Assembly (NCBI RefSeq): GCF_030686865.1
Contig: NZ_JAQYUS010000001.1
Location: 558,001-622,000, forward strand
Origin: Kaistella sp. SH40-3
GTDB taxonomy: Bacteria > Bacteroidota > Bacteroidia > Flavobacteriales > Weeksellaceae
Direction of reading: 5' to 3'
Length of the DNA stretch: 64,000 nucleotides
The position numbers and the translations under genes were made by a program. The notes beneath the pieces were generated by a model that saw nothing but the letters and a program-made list of their open reading frames with translations, was not told the origin of the DNA and searched no databases. Every line of letters begins with the position of its first letter. Positions within the stretch are counted from its first letter, which is position 1. This document shows, piece by piece, positions 35,312 through 43,599 of the stretch.

Positions 35312-37435
35312 TTACGCTTCTTCTAATTGAGAATGTTTTTTGATTAAATCCTGTTGAACATTCGAAGGAACCAGTTGGTACTCTGCAAACTTCATGGTGA
35401 ATTTTGCCCGGCCACCAGTGATGGAACGCAAAGTAGAACCGTAATCGTGAAGTTCTGCCAATGGAACATCTGCTAATATTTTTTGATAATGACCTTCAGA
35501 ATCCATTCCTGAAATAATGGCGCGACGGGTTTGTAAATCTCCCATTACATCGCCAGTATCTTCATCTGGACAAAGAATTTCTACAGAATACATTGGCTCC
35601 AAAAGTTGAGGTTTCGCTTGGTGAAAGGCTTGTTTAAATGCTCCAGCCGCCGCGAGTTGGAAAGAAATATCATTGGAATCTACACTGTGCATTTTTCCAT
35701 CATAGATCGTAACGCGGATATTCTGACAACGGGAACCTGTTAAAGGACCTTCGCTCATCTGTTGCATAATTCCTTTTTTGATAGCACCGATATATCGGTT
35801 GTCTATAGCACCACCAACGATGCACCAGTAGAACGCCAGTTTTCCGCCCCAAGGTAATTCTTCAATTTCTTTTTGTCGGATGTTAAAGCCACTTGGCTCG
35901 TCCATTCCGTCATAGAAATTTTCAACGCGCATATGGATTTCACCAAACTGTCCATTTCCGCCAGATTGTTTTTTGTGGCGATAATCAGCATCGGCAGTTC
36001 CTGTGATGGTTTCCCGGTAAGAAATTCTCGGTTCTTCAAAATTCATTTTTACGCCAAAATCATCTGCCAGTCTTTCTTTTACTAAATCTAAATGCAATTG
36101 ACCTTGCCCATGCAAAATTGTTTGTTTTAATTCTGCAGACTGTTCCAGTTTTAATGTTGGATCTTCTTCCTGAATTTTATGTAATGCTGTTACCAGTTTT
36201 TCCATATCTGCTGCAGCATCGGTATATATTGCTTTTCTAATACGGCTTTCCGGGAATTCCATCGGACGAACTTTTCGGTCTAAACCTTTTGTATTTAAAG
36301 TGTGGTTCGAGCGGGCAAATTTTAATTTTACGGTAACGCCTAAATCTCCGGCAACCAATTCATTCACTGGAATTCTATCTTTTCCGACCGCAACAAATAA
36401 TTGAGAAATCCGTTCGGTTTCGCCATTTTCAGCATTCACCAATTCATCGCCTGGTTTTAGAGTTCCACTTAAAACTTTGAAATAAGAGATCATTCCAACT
36501 TGTGGTTCGGAGATCGTTTTATAAATAAAAATGGTTGTTTTATCATCGGAGTTGTAAGAAACTTCGTCGCCATTTTCTAATTTTCTGGCAGGTCTTTCTG
36601 CGGGTGAAGGTGCGATGTCGTCCAGGAATCCCATCAATCGGCCACTTCCCATATCTTTTAAACCACTGGTTACAAATACCGGGAAGAATTGTTGTTTGGC
36701 TAAAGCGATCGTAATTCCTTTCGCCAGTTCTTCTTCAGAAAGATAACCTTCTTCAAAATATTTTTCCATTAAACCTTCTTCATTCTCTGCAGCGATTTCT
36801 ACTAAAGCATTATGCATTTCGTTGACTCTGTCGATTTCACTATCCGGAATTTGTTTTTTCTCAGGTTTCCCACCGTCTTCCGGAAATACATACATCACCA
36901 TTCTTAAAGCATCAATAATAGAATTAAAATTGTTGCCTGAATTATAAGGATATTGGATGGGAAGAAGTTTTGGTCCAAACCGTTCTTTTGCCTGTTCCAA
37001 AGTTCTGTCAAAATCGGCTTTCGGATGATCCATTTGATTGATCACGAAAATCGCAGGAGTCTGATATTTCTCCACATATTCCCAAACGAGTTCGGTTCCT
37101 ACTTCAACACCATTTGCTGCATTGAGAACAATAATCGCGGTGTCTGCCACTTTTAAAGAAGATACTACTTCGCCAATAAAATCATCAAATCCCGGCGTAT
37201 CAATCATGTTGATTTTATTATTTCGCCAGTTGACGAACATTTGGTGGGAAAAAATTGTTTTCCCTTTTTCATGTTCTAAATCAGTATTGTCGCTCACCGT
37301 GTTTTGACCTTCTACACTACCACGGCGCTTAATCGCTCCGCCTTCGTACAACATGGTTTCAATCAATGTAGTTTTACCACTGTCGGAATGTCCGAGCAAA
37401 ACCACATTTCGTAAATTTTTGGTATTAGCACTCAT
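35312..37435 (-). CDS. EF-G paralogue (EF-G2/FusA2-like translational GTPase)
   Basis: A 707-residue protein with the five-domain EF-G plan. Start at 37435 (MSANTKNLRNVVLLGHSDSGKTT) avoids ten unrelated upstream codons. The P-loop GHSDSGKT (15-22) is intact. Switch I reads EHEKGKTIFSHQ instead of E-R-G-I-T-I. Switch II is DTPGFDDF, with Phe83 where translocating EF-G has the catalytic His. The base-specificity motif is NQMD instead of NKMD. These changes mark a divergent paralogue likely to hydrolyse GTP poorly. Domain IV and the C-terminal domains are complete. It is monocistronic. Confidence 0.9.
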   Translation of the reverse strand: MSANTKNLRNVVLLGHSDSGKTTLIETMLYEGGAIKRRGSVEGQNTVSDNTDLEHEKGKTIFSHQMFVNWRNNKINMIDTPGFDDFIGEVVSSLKVADTAIIVLNAANGVEVGTELVWEYVEKYQTPAIFVINQMDHPKADFDRTLEQAKERFGPKLLPIQYPYNSGNNFNSIIDALRMVMYVFPEDGGKPEKKQIPDSEIDRVNEMHNALVEIAAENEEGLMEKYFEEGYLSEEELAKGITIALAKQQFFPVFVTSGLKDMGSGRLMGFLDDIAPSPAERPARKLENGDEVSYNSDDKTTIFIYKTISEPQVGMISYFKVLSGTLKPGDELVNAENGETERISQLFVAVGKDRIPVNELVAGDLGVTVKLKFARSNHTLNTKGLDRKVRPMEFPESRIRKAIYTDAAADMEKLVTALHKIQEEDPTLKLEQSAELKQTILHGQGQLHLDLVKERLADDFGVKMNFEEPRISYRETITGTADADYRHKKQSGGNGQFGEIHMRVENFYDGMDEPSGFNIRQKEIEELPWGGKLAFYWCIVGGAIDNRYIGAIKKGIMQQMSEGPLTGSRCQNIRVTIYDGKMHSVDSNDISFQLAAAGAFKQAFHQAKPQLLEPMYSVEILCPDEDTGDVMGDLQTRRAIISGMDSEGHYQKILADVPLAELHDYGSTLRSITGGRAKFTMKFAEYQLVPSNVQQDLIKKHSQLEEA

Positions 37436-37601
37436 AATATTTGATTTTAATAATTTAATGATCATGCTAAAAAGGAAATGACCAGCACTTAATTTTTAGG
37501 AATCTAAAGTTACAAAAGATTTAAATTGATTGCGCCGAAATTACCGACTTAAAGAGATGATAAATAACATAATAGAAATTTTCGGAATTATATAAACAAA
37601 A

Positions 37602-37626
37602 AAGAACGGACAATTTGCCCGTTCTT
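37602..37626 (-). terminator. Rho-independent terminator of the 2OG-Fe oxygenase gene
   Basis: AAGAACGG and CCGTTCTT form an 8-bp stem around a 9-base loop; leftward it is followed by TTTTTTG. Confidence 0.8.
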
Positions 37627-37646
37627 AAAATTATCAAAAGATTAAT

Positions 37647-38597
37647 TTATTTTTTGATCAAACCAAGTTCAACCAACCTTTCATGAAGATATTCTCCCGC
37701 TGTAGTGTCTTCGTACAATTTCGGATGATTTTCATCAACACAGTTTTCTAAAGCATTCAATGGCATTTCGCTCACCGGATGCATGAAAAATGGAATCGAA
37801 TATCTCGAAGTTCTCCACAATTCTCTTGGCGGATTTACCACTTGGTGAATCGTAGATTTCAGTTTGTTATTGGTATGTCTGGACAACATATCGCCAACGT
37901 TAATCATTAATTCATCTGGTTGCGCAATGGCGTCAATCCATTCGCCGTCATGATTCATTACCTGAAGACCTTTTCCTTGTGCGCCCATCAATAACGTAAT
38001 CAAATTGATATCGCCATGAGCCGCAGCACGAACGGCGTTGTCAGGTTCCTGAGTAATTGGCGGATAGTGAATTGGTCTCAAAATAGAGTTTCCTTCAGCG
38101 ACGTATTTGTCGAAATAGAACTCATCTAAACCAAGGTACAGCGCCAATGCTCTCAAAACATAAATACCAGTTTTTTCCAACATTTGGAAGGCTTCTTTAC
38201 CAACAACATTGAATTTAGGATTTTCTGTAACTTCTACATTATCCGGGTATTCAGCCGCGTATTTTGAGCCGTCTTCCAGATACTGTCCGAAATGCCAAAA
38301 CTCTTTTAGATCTCCTTTTTTAGAACCTTTTGCAGTTTCTTTTCCGAAACCTACATAACCACGCTGTCCACCGATTCCGGGGATTTCGTATTTCTGTTTT
38401 GTTTCTACTGGAAGATCAAAGAATTGTTTTACTTCGCCATAAAGTTCATCAACCAATTGGTCATTCAAGAAGTGACCTTTTAGTGCTACGAAGCCAATTT
38501 CTTCGTATGCTTTTCCGATTTCATTTACAAATTTTTGTTTGCGTTCCGGTTCACCCGAAAGGAAATCACGCAAATCCACACTTGGGATCTGTTTCAT
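37647..38597 (-). CDS. isopenicillin-N-synthase-like 2-oxoglutarate/Fe(II) oxygenase
   Basis: A 316-residue cytosolic non-haem iron oxygenase. The N-terminal DIOX_N part (VDLRDFLSGEPERKQKFVNEIGKAYEEIGFVAL) precedes the double-stranded beta-helix. The Fe ligands lie in AAHGDINLITLL (His, Asp) and SRHTNNKLKSTIHQV (distal His), followed by RTSRYSIPFFMHP, whose Arg-x-Ser binds 2-oxoglutarate. The substrate is unknown; such proteins occur singly in many Flavobacteriia. It is divergent from menD. Confidence 0.87.
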   Translation of the reverse strand: MKQIPSVDLRDFLSGEPERKQKFVNEIGKAYEEIGFVALKGHFLNDQLVDELYGEVKQFFDLPVETKQKYEIPGIGGQRGYVGFGKETAKGSKKGDLKEFWHFGQYLEDGSKYAAEYPDNVEVTENPKFNVVGKEAFQMLEKTGIYVLRALALYLGLDEFYFDKYVAEGNSILRPIHYPPITQEPDNAVRAAAHGDINLITLLMGAQGKGLQVMNHDGEWIDAIAQPDELMINVGDMLSRHTNNKLKSTIHQVVNPPRELWRTSRYSIPFFMHPVSEMPLNALENCVDENHPKLYEDTTAGEYLHERLVELGLIKK

Positions 38598-38621
38598 ATT
38601 GTTTGATTAAGAATTCGGGTG

Positions 38622-38629
38622 CAAAATTA
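38622..38629 (-). promoter_or_regulatory. -7 promoter element for the oxygenase gene
   Basis: Leftward TAATTTTG, 24 bp before the oxygenase start, in the 89-bp divergent gap shared with menD. Confidence 0.5.
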
Positions 38630-38660
38630 AGTTTTTTTAGATTAAAATTTTAATTATCAG

Positions 38661-38668
38661 TAAATTTG
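38661..38668 (+). promoter_or_regulatory. -7 promoter element for menD
   Basis: TAAATTTG, 18 bp before the menD start. It lies 31 bp from the opposing -7 box, so polymerases at the two promoters would overlap. Confidence 0.5.
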
Positions 38669-38686
38669 CCGCAATCCATTTAGATT

Positions 38687-40354
38687 ATGAAACAATTCTC
38701 TTCCAAACGAAGCATTCAGATATTAGCCCATTTATTAAAAGATTACGGAATTTTCGATATCGTTATTTCTCCCGGATCCCGAAATGCGCCCTTGGCGATT
38801 CACTTTTCAGAAACCGACGACTTTAACTGTTACAGTATTGTTGATGAAAGAAGTGCGGCTTTTGTAGGAATGGGAATGGCGAAAAGCATTAAAAAACCAG
38901 TGGCTTTAACTTGCACAAGTGGCTCTGCGGCTACAAATTATTACCCTGCAATTACCGAAGCGTTTTATCAAAATACGCCATTGTTGATTTTAACAGCGGA
39001 TCGCCCGATTGATTTTGTTGATATTTTTGATGGTCAAACGATTCGGCAGAAAGATCTTTATCAACAACATTCTTACGGAGATTTTCAGTTGCTGGAAGAT
39101 GCTATGGAAAACGCCGATGATGAGAATTTTTCTATTATTAAAAAAGCCATCGAGGTTTGTTTTGAAAAGCAAGGCCCGGTTCATATCAATATTCCGTTGG
39201 AAGAACCGCTTTATAATATGGTTTCAGAACTTCCGAATTTTCTACCGGTAGAAAAAACAATTCGGGAAAATGTTTATGAATTGCCTCCGAATTTAGTTGC
39301 AGAATGGAATACTTCGAAAAGAATTATGATTCTTGTCGGAACAAGAGATTATAGTGAAGAACTGGAAATGCAGTTAACGCAGTTGGTTAAAAATCATAGT
39401 GTTGTTGTTTTAAAAGAAGCGAATTCTAATTTAAAACACGATAAGTTTTTTGCCCATATCGATCGATATATTTTCAATTTTAATGAGGCTGATTTTAAAA
39501 CTTACGCACCAGATTTATTAATTACCGTTGGTCAAAATGTAGTTTCCAAAAAAGTAAAACAGTTTTTACGAAAAGCGAATCCGAAATGTCACTGGCATAT
39601 TGATGAGGTTTGGCATCCTGATACGTTCTTTGCTTTGACGGAAAAAATAAAAGCAACGCCAGAAAAATTCTTTTCTAAATTGTTGAAATTCATTTTATTG
39701 GAGCCAAGTCCTTATTTTAATCTGTGGGATGTATTGCGTGATAAAAGAGATTTGAAACACGATGAATATTGCGTAGGAACACCGTTTTCTGATTTTAAAT
39801 TATTTGAAATGCTTTCAAACCAATTGCCGGAAAATATTAATTTACATATCAGTAATTCTTCGGCGATTCGGTATGCACAACTGTTTGATTTTGATAAAAA
39901 TAGAATTTACTGCAACCGTGGAACAAGCGGAATCGATGGTTCGACTTCAACAGCAATGGGTTTTGCAATAAAATCTCAAAAGCAAACCGTTTTGGTAACA
40001 GGAGATATGAGTTTCTTCTATGATATCAATGGGTTATGGAATAATTATATTCCGCCATATACCAGAGTAATCGTTTTTAATAATGGAGGAGGAGATATCT
40101 TTAAAATTATTCCGGGACCCAGTTCTACCAATGCTTTAGATGAATTTATCCTGACGAAACATCATAAAAATGCAGAAAATTTAGCGAAACATTTTGGATT
40201 TGCTTATACCAAAGTTGATGATGAAATCACGCTTTGCCGCATTTTAGATAATTTCTTTAAACATGACGAAAAAGCAAAAATCTTAGAAGTTGATACTTCT
40301 GCCATCGAAAATGCTGAGGTTTTAAAAGGGTATTTCGAATTTTTAAAGTCCTAA
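38687..40354 (+). CDS. menD: SEPHCHC synthase (menaquinone biosynthesis)
   Basis: MenD is a thiamine-diphosphate enzyme that condenses isochorismate with 2-oxoglutarate in menaquinone synthesis. The 555-residue protein starts with the MenD hallmark IVISPGSRNAPLAIHF and the ThDP-activating glutamate in SIVDERSAAFVGMGMA. It also has TCTSGSAATNYYPAITEA, LTADRP and the Mg/ThDP motif VTGDMSFFYDINGLWN. It is full length. The other men genes are not in the window. The convergent pabC-like gene follows after 1 bp. Confidence 0.95.
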   Translation: MKQFSSKRSIQILAHLLKDYGIFDIVISPGSRNAPLAIHFSETDDFNCYSIVDERSAAFVGMGMAKSIKKPVALTCTSGSAATNYYPAITEAFYQNTPLLILTADRPIDFVDIFDGQTIRQKDLYQQHSYGDFQLLEDAMENADDENFSIIKKAIEVCFEKQGPVHINIPLEEPLYNMVSELPNFLPVEKTIRENVYELPPNLVAEWNTSKRIMILVGTRDYSEELEMQLTQLVKNHSVVVLKEANSNLKHDKFFAHIDRYIFNFNEADFKTYAPDLLITVGQNVVSKKVKQFLRKANPKCHWHIDEVWHPDTFFALTEKIKATPEKFFSKLLKFILLEPSPYFNLWDVLRDKRDLKHDEYCVGTPFSDFKLFEMLSNQLPENINLHISNSSAIRYAQLFDFDKNRIYCNRGTSGIDGSTSTAMGFAIKSQKQTVLVTGDMSFFYDINGLWNNYIPPYTRVIVFNNGGGDIFKIIPGPSSTNALDEFILTKHHKNAENLAKHFGFAYTKVDDEITLCRILDNFFKHDEKAKILEVDTSAIENAEVLKGYFEFLKS

Positions 40355-40355
40355 T

Positions 40356-40982
40356 TTATATTTCGGTTTGTTCCGAATTCTTTGGCAGATTTTTAATCCT
40401 GTCGATCGGATAACTGTACGCATCGTCCAACTCATTCATTGCGTTAATCAATTGAAAATGAGAATATTCGCGCAAATTTTGCAAAGTGATTTCAGCCTCT
40501 TTGATCTTCTTAGTTTTCAATAAATGTTGTCGCTGAACTCCATTTAATAAAAAGGTTTTCGGCGTGAACCAATCTTTTCCTTTTTTAAAGATAAGATTAG
40601 AATAGGAAGAGTCGGTAATATGATTATTTTTTACAATAATAATTTCTGCGGCCTTTGATAGAGTCTTCATTTTTTCGAGTTCTTTTCGGTCTTCGAATTT
40701 GAAAGAATAATCGTAAGAATTATTTTCCACCAACTGGAAATTTGCGATTTCAGACATCGCATACGGAATCATTTGTGTTCTGTATTTTCCCGTTAAATCG
40801 TACGAAATTCTGAATTTGTACAGACCATCTTCATCGTGTTCTAAACTAGTAAAAATCTCCGCTAAGTTGATTGGTTTCTCTTTCCCAAAATTAGAAAACG
40901 TCTCATTGATACGTTTCTGATGTTGGTCTAAAAGAAATATTTCCTGGTCTTCAACCTTAATGCTTTCAAAGAACTGGGACAT
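40356..40982 (-). CDS. pabC: class IV aminotransferase, aminodeoxychorismate lyase-like
   Basis: A 208-residue PLP enzyme of the branched-chain/ADC-lyase fold, shorter than typical PabC (about 270). Recognisable parts are FLLDQHQKRINETFSNFG, KFRISYDLTGKY (probable PLP lysine), ITDSSYSNLIFKKG and a C-terminal EL-D-DAYSYPIDRIKNL. Its start overlaps the end of pabB by 17 bp. This supports a role in releasing pyruvate from aminodeoxychorismate to give p-aminobenzoate for folate. Confidence 0.82.
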   Translation of the reverse strand: MSQFFESIKVEDQEIFLLDQHQKRINETFSNFGKEKPINLAEIFTSLEHDEDGLYKFRISYDLTGKYRTQMIPYAMSEIANFQLVENNSYDYSFKFEDRKELEKMKTLSKAAEIIIVKNNHITDSSYSNLIFKKGKDWFTPKTFLLNGVQRQHLLKTKKIKEAEITLQNLREYSHFQLINAMNELDDAYSYPIDRIKNLPKNSEQTEI

Positions 40983-41943
40983 AAATTTTATTTTTCATTT
41001 CTTGATATTCGTCGGCAAAATTACTCAAATGAGTGATTCCGCCACCACTTTTGAAATAAAGTTTTCCACTTTCTTTTTCGATGAATCGAATCATCACACA
41101 GGAGTCGAGATTCTTTCCATCAAACCAACCGCAAACACCAGTATAGAAACCGCGGTCGTGATTTTCTGCTTCCAGAATTATTTCCAGAGTTTTCGCTTTT
41201 GGCGCTCCCAGAATAGAACCTGCCGGAAGTAAATTTTTCATAATACTTCCTATTTTATTTTGAAATTCAGGTTTCAGTTTTCCCGAAATTTCTGAACTCA
41301 TCGCGTAGAGATTTTTCCTGTTTGTTTTCAGAAAATCGATCCGCTGAAATTCATTTACTTTTACTTCATCAGCAACCATGCTCAAATCATTTCGAAGTAA
41401 ATCTACGACGGTGTAATGTTCTGCTTTTTCTTTAACATCGTTTTTTAAGACTTCGACCGCATTTTCCTTTGCCGCGTCAATTGTGCCTTTCATCGGATGT
41501 GTAAAGATTTCATTATTAACAATTTCCACAAAAGTTTCCGGCGAGAAAAATACAAATTCATCTTTATAAAGCACTTTATATTTTGCTTTTGATAAATAGA
41601 AAATTTCTTCTAAACTGAGATTAATTTCGATTTCGGTTTTGCAAGTATAATTGGTAAGATAAGAATTTCCCAGTTTCAGATTTTGCTGAACTTTATCAAA
41701 TCCTTTTCTGTAATCTTCTTTACTTTGCGGAAATGATTTTAAAAGAATCTCTTTTTTTTCGTCGTGGTATATATTTGTGTTTTTAAAGTTTTGAAAATCA
41801 ACTAATAATCCGTTTTCTTTTAGGTTGTTTTCAGTGTAAACCAAAACGTTTTCAACTAAAAAATCAACCATAAAAAAGAAGGGAACTTTCTGTTGGGAAA
41901 GTTCATCCATTTTATCAAATTTTGGATGTTGTGTTTTTAGCAT
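40966..41943 (-). CDS. pabB: aminodeoxychorismate synthase component I
   Basis: PabB aminates chorismate to 4-amino-4-deoxychorismate. The 325-residue protein corresponds to the chorismate-binding core without the N-terminal domain of the E. coli enzyme. Motifs are GNSYLTNYTCKTEI, FTHPMKGTID, HYTVVDLLRNDLSMVADEV, LPAGSILGAPKAKTLEII and GFYTGVCGWFD. The ATG at 41943 lies only 4 bp after a -7 box read leftward, so the mRNA may be nearly leaderless. It forms an operon with pabC; no glutaminase subunit is adjacent. Confidence 0.92.
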   Translation of the reverse strand: MLKTQHPKFDKMDELSQQKVPFFFMVDFLVENVLVYTENNLKENGLLVDFQNFKNTNIYHDEKKEILLKSFPQSKEDYRKGFDKVQQNLKLGNSYLTNYTCKTEIEINLSLEEIFYLSKAKYKVLYKDEFVFFSPETFVEIVNNEIFTHPMKGTIDAAKENAVEVLKNDVKEKAEHYTVVDLLRNDLSMVADEVKVNEFQRIDFLKTNRKNLYAMSSEISGKLKPEFQNKIGSIMKNLLPAGSILGAPKAKTLEIILEAENHDRGFYTGVCGWFDGKNLDSCVMIRFIEKESGKLYFKSGGGITHLSNFADEYQEMKNKIYVPVL

Positions 41944-41947
41944 GGGG

Positions 41948-41955
41948 CAAAAATA
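41948..41955 (-). promoter_or_regulatory. -7 promoter element for pabB
   Basis: Leftward TATTTTTG ending 4 bp from the pabB ATG. It faces the box at 41989 in a 56-bp divergent gap. Confidence 0.5.
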
Positions 41956-41988
41956 CTCTTTTTAGGAATTAATCTTTAGGTTTTCCCT

Positions 41989-41996
41989 ATTTTTGC
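41989..41996 (+). promoter_or_regulatory. -7 promoter element for the membrane-protein gene at 42000
   Basis: TATTTTTG ends 3 bp before the ATG at 42000, implying a leaderless or nearly leaderless mRNA. Confidence 0.5.
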
Positions 41997-41999
41997 ACC

Positions 42000-42722
42000 A
42001 TGGAAAAAAATTACCCTCAAAAGGTCGGCATACAACAGGTATTAAAAACAGCATTCACTTATTGGAACAGGACTTTGTTCTATCAATTATCATTTAGTTT
42101 ACTGTATTTTTCTTTATTCTTTTTAGCCTACGGTTATCTTTTTCAATATTTTGGATTATGGCAAGAGATGAGCCAGTACAGTGAATTAATTCAAACAGAT
42201 TTTCCTGCATTCAATAAGAAAGCAGAAGAGGTGATGAAATTGCCGCAAGCTCAAAATTTCTTTTTGGCGATTTTCTTTTTATTGGCTTTTCTAAATCCTT
42301 TAAATGTCGGGTTTTATAAAATTTACAGGAAGATAGACCTGAACGAGAAAGTTGAATTAAATGATTTATTTGCAGGTTATATTGGTTTATCTTTCTTCAA
42401 GTTTTTTAGTTTTTATCTTTTCTGGATGATCATCTTTTCCTATGCTAATTCTCTTTTTCTTTTGGGTGTAGTTTGGTTTTTTATTACCTTATTCTCTGTG
42501 CCCTTGATGTTTTTTATGAATGTCAATACGATTGAAGGAATTAAATTAACTTTTAAAGGATTGAAAACAAACTTCTCGACGATTTTTATTTCAATGGTTG
42601 TAGCATTTCTTTTTAGTTTATCAGGATTGATACTTTTCGGTTTTGGTTTTCTCTTAACGTTCCCTTTCTGGCATGCAATGATCTATACTTTATATCAACA
42701 ATATTTCAAAGAAAATGGCTAA
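42000..42722 (+). CDS. multi-pass membrane protein, function unknown
   Basis: A 240-residue protein with about five or six hydrophobic helices (TLFYQLSFSLLYFSLFFLAYGYLF, FFLAIFFLLAFLNPLNVGFYKIY, and later segments) and a short charged C-terminus. The layout resembles the next gene (42791-43519): helix pair, soluble loop, a 'vGfykIyrkidl...f.dlF.GYigl..F' stretch, then helices. The two look like distant paralogues, probably from a duplication. No named family is certain. Confidence 0.75.
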   Translation: MEKNYPQKVGIQQVLKTAFTYWNRTLFYQLSFSLLYFSLFFLAYGYLFQYFGLWQEMSQYSELIQTDFPAFNKKAEEVMKLPQAQNFFLAIFFLLAFLNPLNVGFYKIYRKIDLNEKVELNDLFAGYIGLSFFKFFSFYLFWMIIFSYANSLFLLGVVWFFITLFSVPLMFFMNVNTIEGIKLTFKGLKTNFSTIFISMVVAFLFSLSGLILFGFGFLLTFPFWHAMIYTLYQQYFKENG

Positions 42723-42790
42723 AAAGATATCCCTAATTTTTGACTGTCTTAAATTTAAATGATAAATTTGAGAACATTAAAAATTAAACT

Positions 42791-43519
42791 ATGGATACAT
42801 TTCAGGAATTTGATCAACCATCGGGGCCGGAAAAATCGGCTAGCGCAATTATCGCTCATGCATTTGATATTTATAAAGGAGTTTTTCTCTATGCGATTGT
42901 TGCATTATTAATTTCGTATGCTGTCTCACTTGTAGTACAGCCGGTTTCGGGTTTTAATCAAGCAGATTTTATGGAAGAAGTAAAGTCATCCCGAGGCGGT
43001 TTTCCAAATTTTTGGGCGATTCCTGGATTTATGCTTTATTCGGGACTTTCGGGTTTAGTAAGTTTGGTTCTAACACCTTTATATGTCGGACTTATTTATA
43101 TTGCTAACAAGTATAATCTGCAAGAGAAGATCAGTTTCTCTGATTTATTTATTGGCTTCAAGCAAAACTTTTTAAATATTGTCTTATATTCATTGGTATC
43201 AAATATTTTGATTGGTGTTTCAGCAATGCTGTGTTTCTTGCCTGTATTTTTTGTTTTTCCTTTCTTTTTGTTAGGCTATCCAATTTTATTATTTGAAAAT
43301 GCGACATTCTCCCAAGCATTAAGCAAATCATTTTCTATCGCAAAAGACAATTATGGGACTTTTTTAGGTGCGAGTATTTTGGCATTCTTAATTAGTATTA
43401 CAGGTGTATTTTTATGTGGAATCGGAATAATTTTCACCTTGTTATTCTACCTCGTGGTGATGTATTCTGCATATTGCGCATATTGTGGCAGACCAAGACC
43501 GATCATCATTAAAAATTAA
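42791..43519 (+). CDS. multi-pass membrane protein, paralogue of the preceding one
   Basis: A 242-residue protein with about five or six transmembrane helices and a soluble N-terminus (PSGPEKSASAIIAHAFDIYKG). The sequence LYVGLIYIANKYNLQEKISFSDLFIGFKQNFLNI parallels the corresponding part of its upstream neighbour. It resembles uncharacterised Bacteroidota integral membrane proteins of DUF975-like type. It ends shortly before a terminator and is separated by 68 bp from its neighbour. Confidence 0.75.
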   Translation: MDTFQEFDQPSGPEKSASAIIAHAFDIYKGVFLYAIVALLISYAVSLVVQPVSGFNQADFMEEVKSSRGGFPNFWAIPGFMLYSGLSGLVSLVLTPLYVGLIYIANKYNLQEKISFSDLFIGFKQNFLNIVLYSLVSNILIGVSAMLCFLPVFFVFPFFLLGYPILLFENATFSQALSKSFSIAKDNYGTFLGASILAFLISITGVFLCGIGIIFTLLFYLVVMYSAYCAYCGRPRPIIIKN

Positions 43520-43560
43520 TTTAAACATTCTTATATTTTAAAGAATATCTGTACATTTGA

Positions 43561-43589
43561 AAGCAATGGTTTTTACCGTTGCTTTTTTA
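43561..43589 (+). terminator. Rho-independent terminator after the membrane-protein pair
   Basis: AAGCAATGG pairs with CCGTTGCTT (one G-U) around TTTTTA, followed by TTTTAAT. Confidence 0.75.
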
Positions 43590-43599
43590 ATATTTAGTT

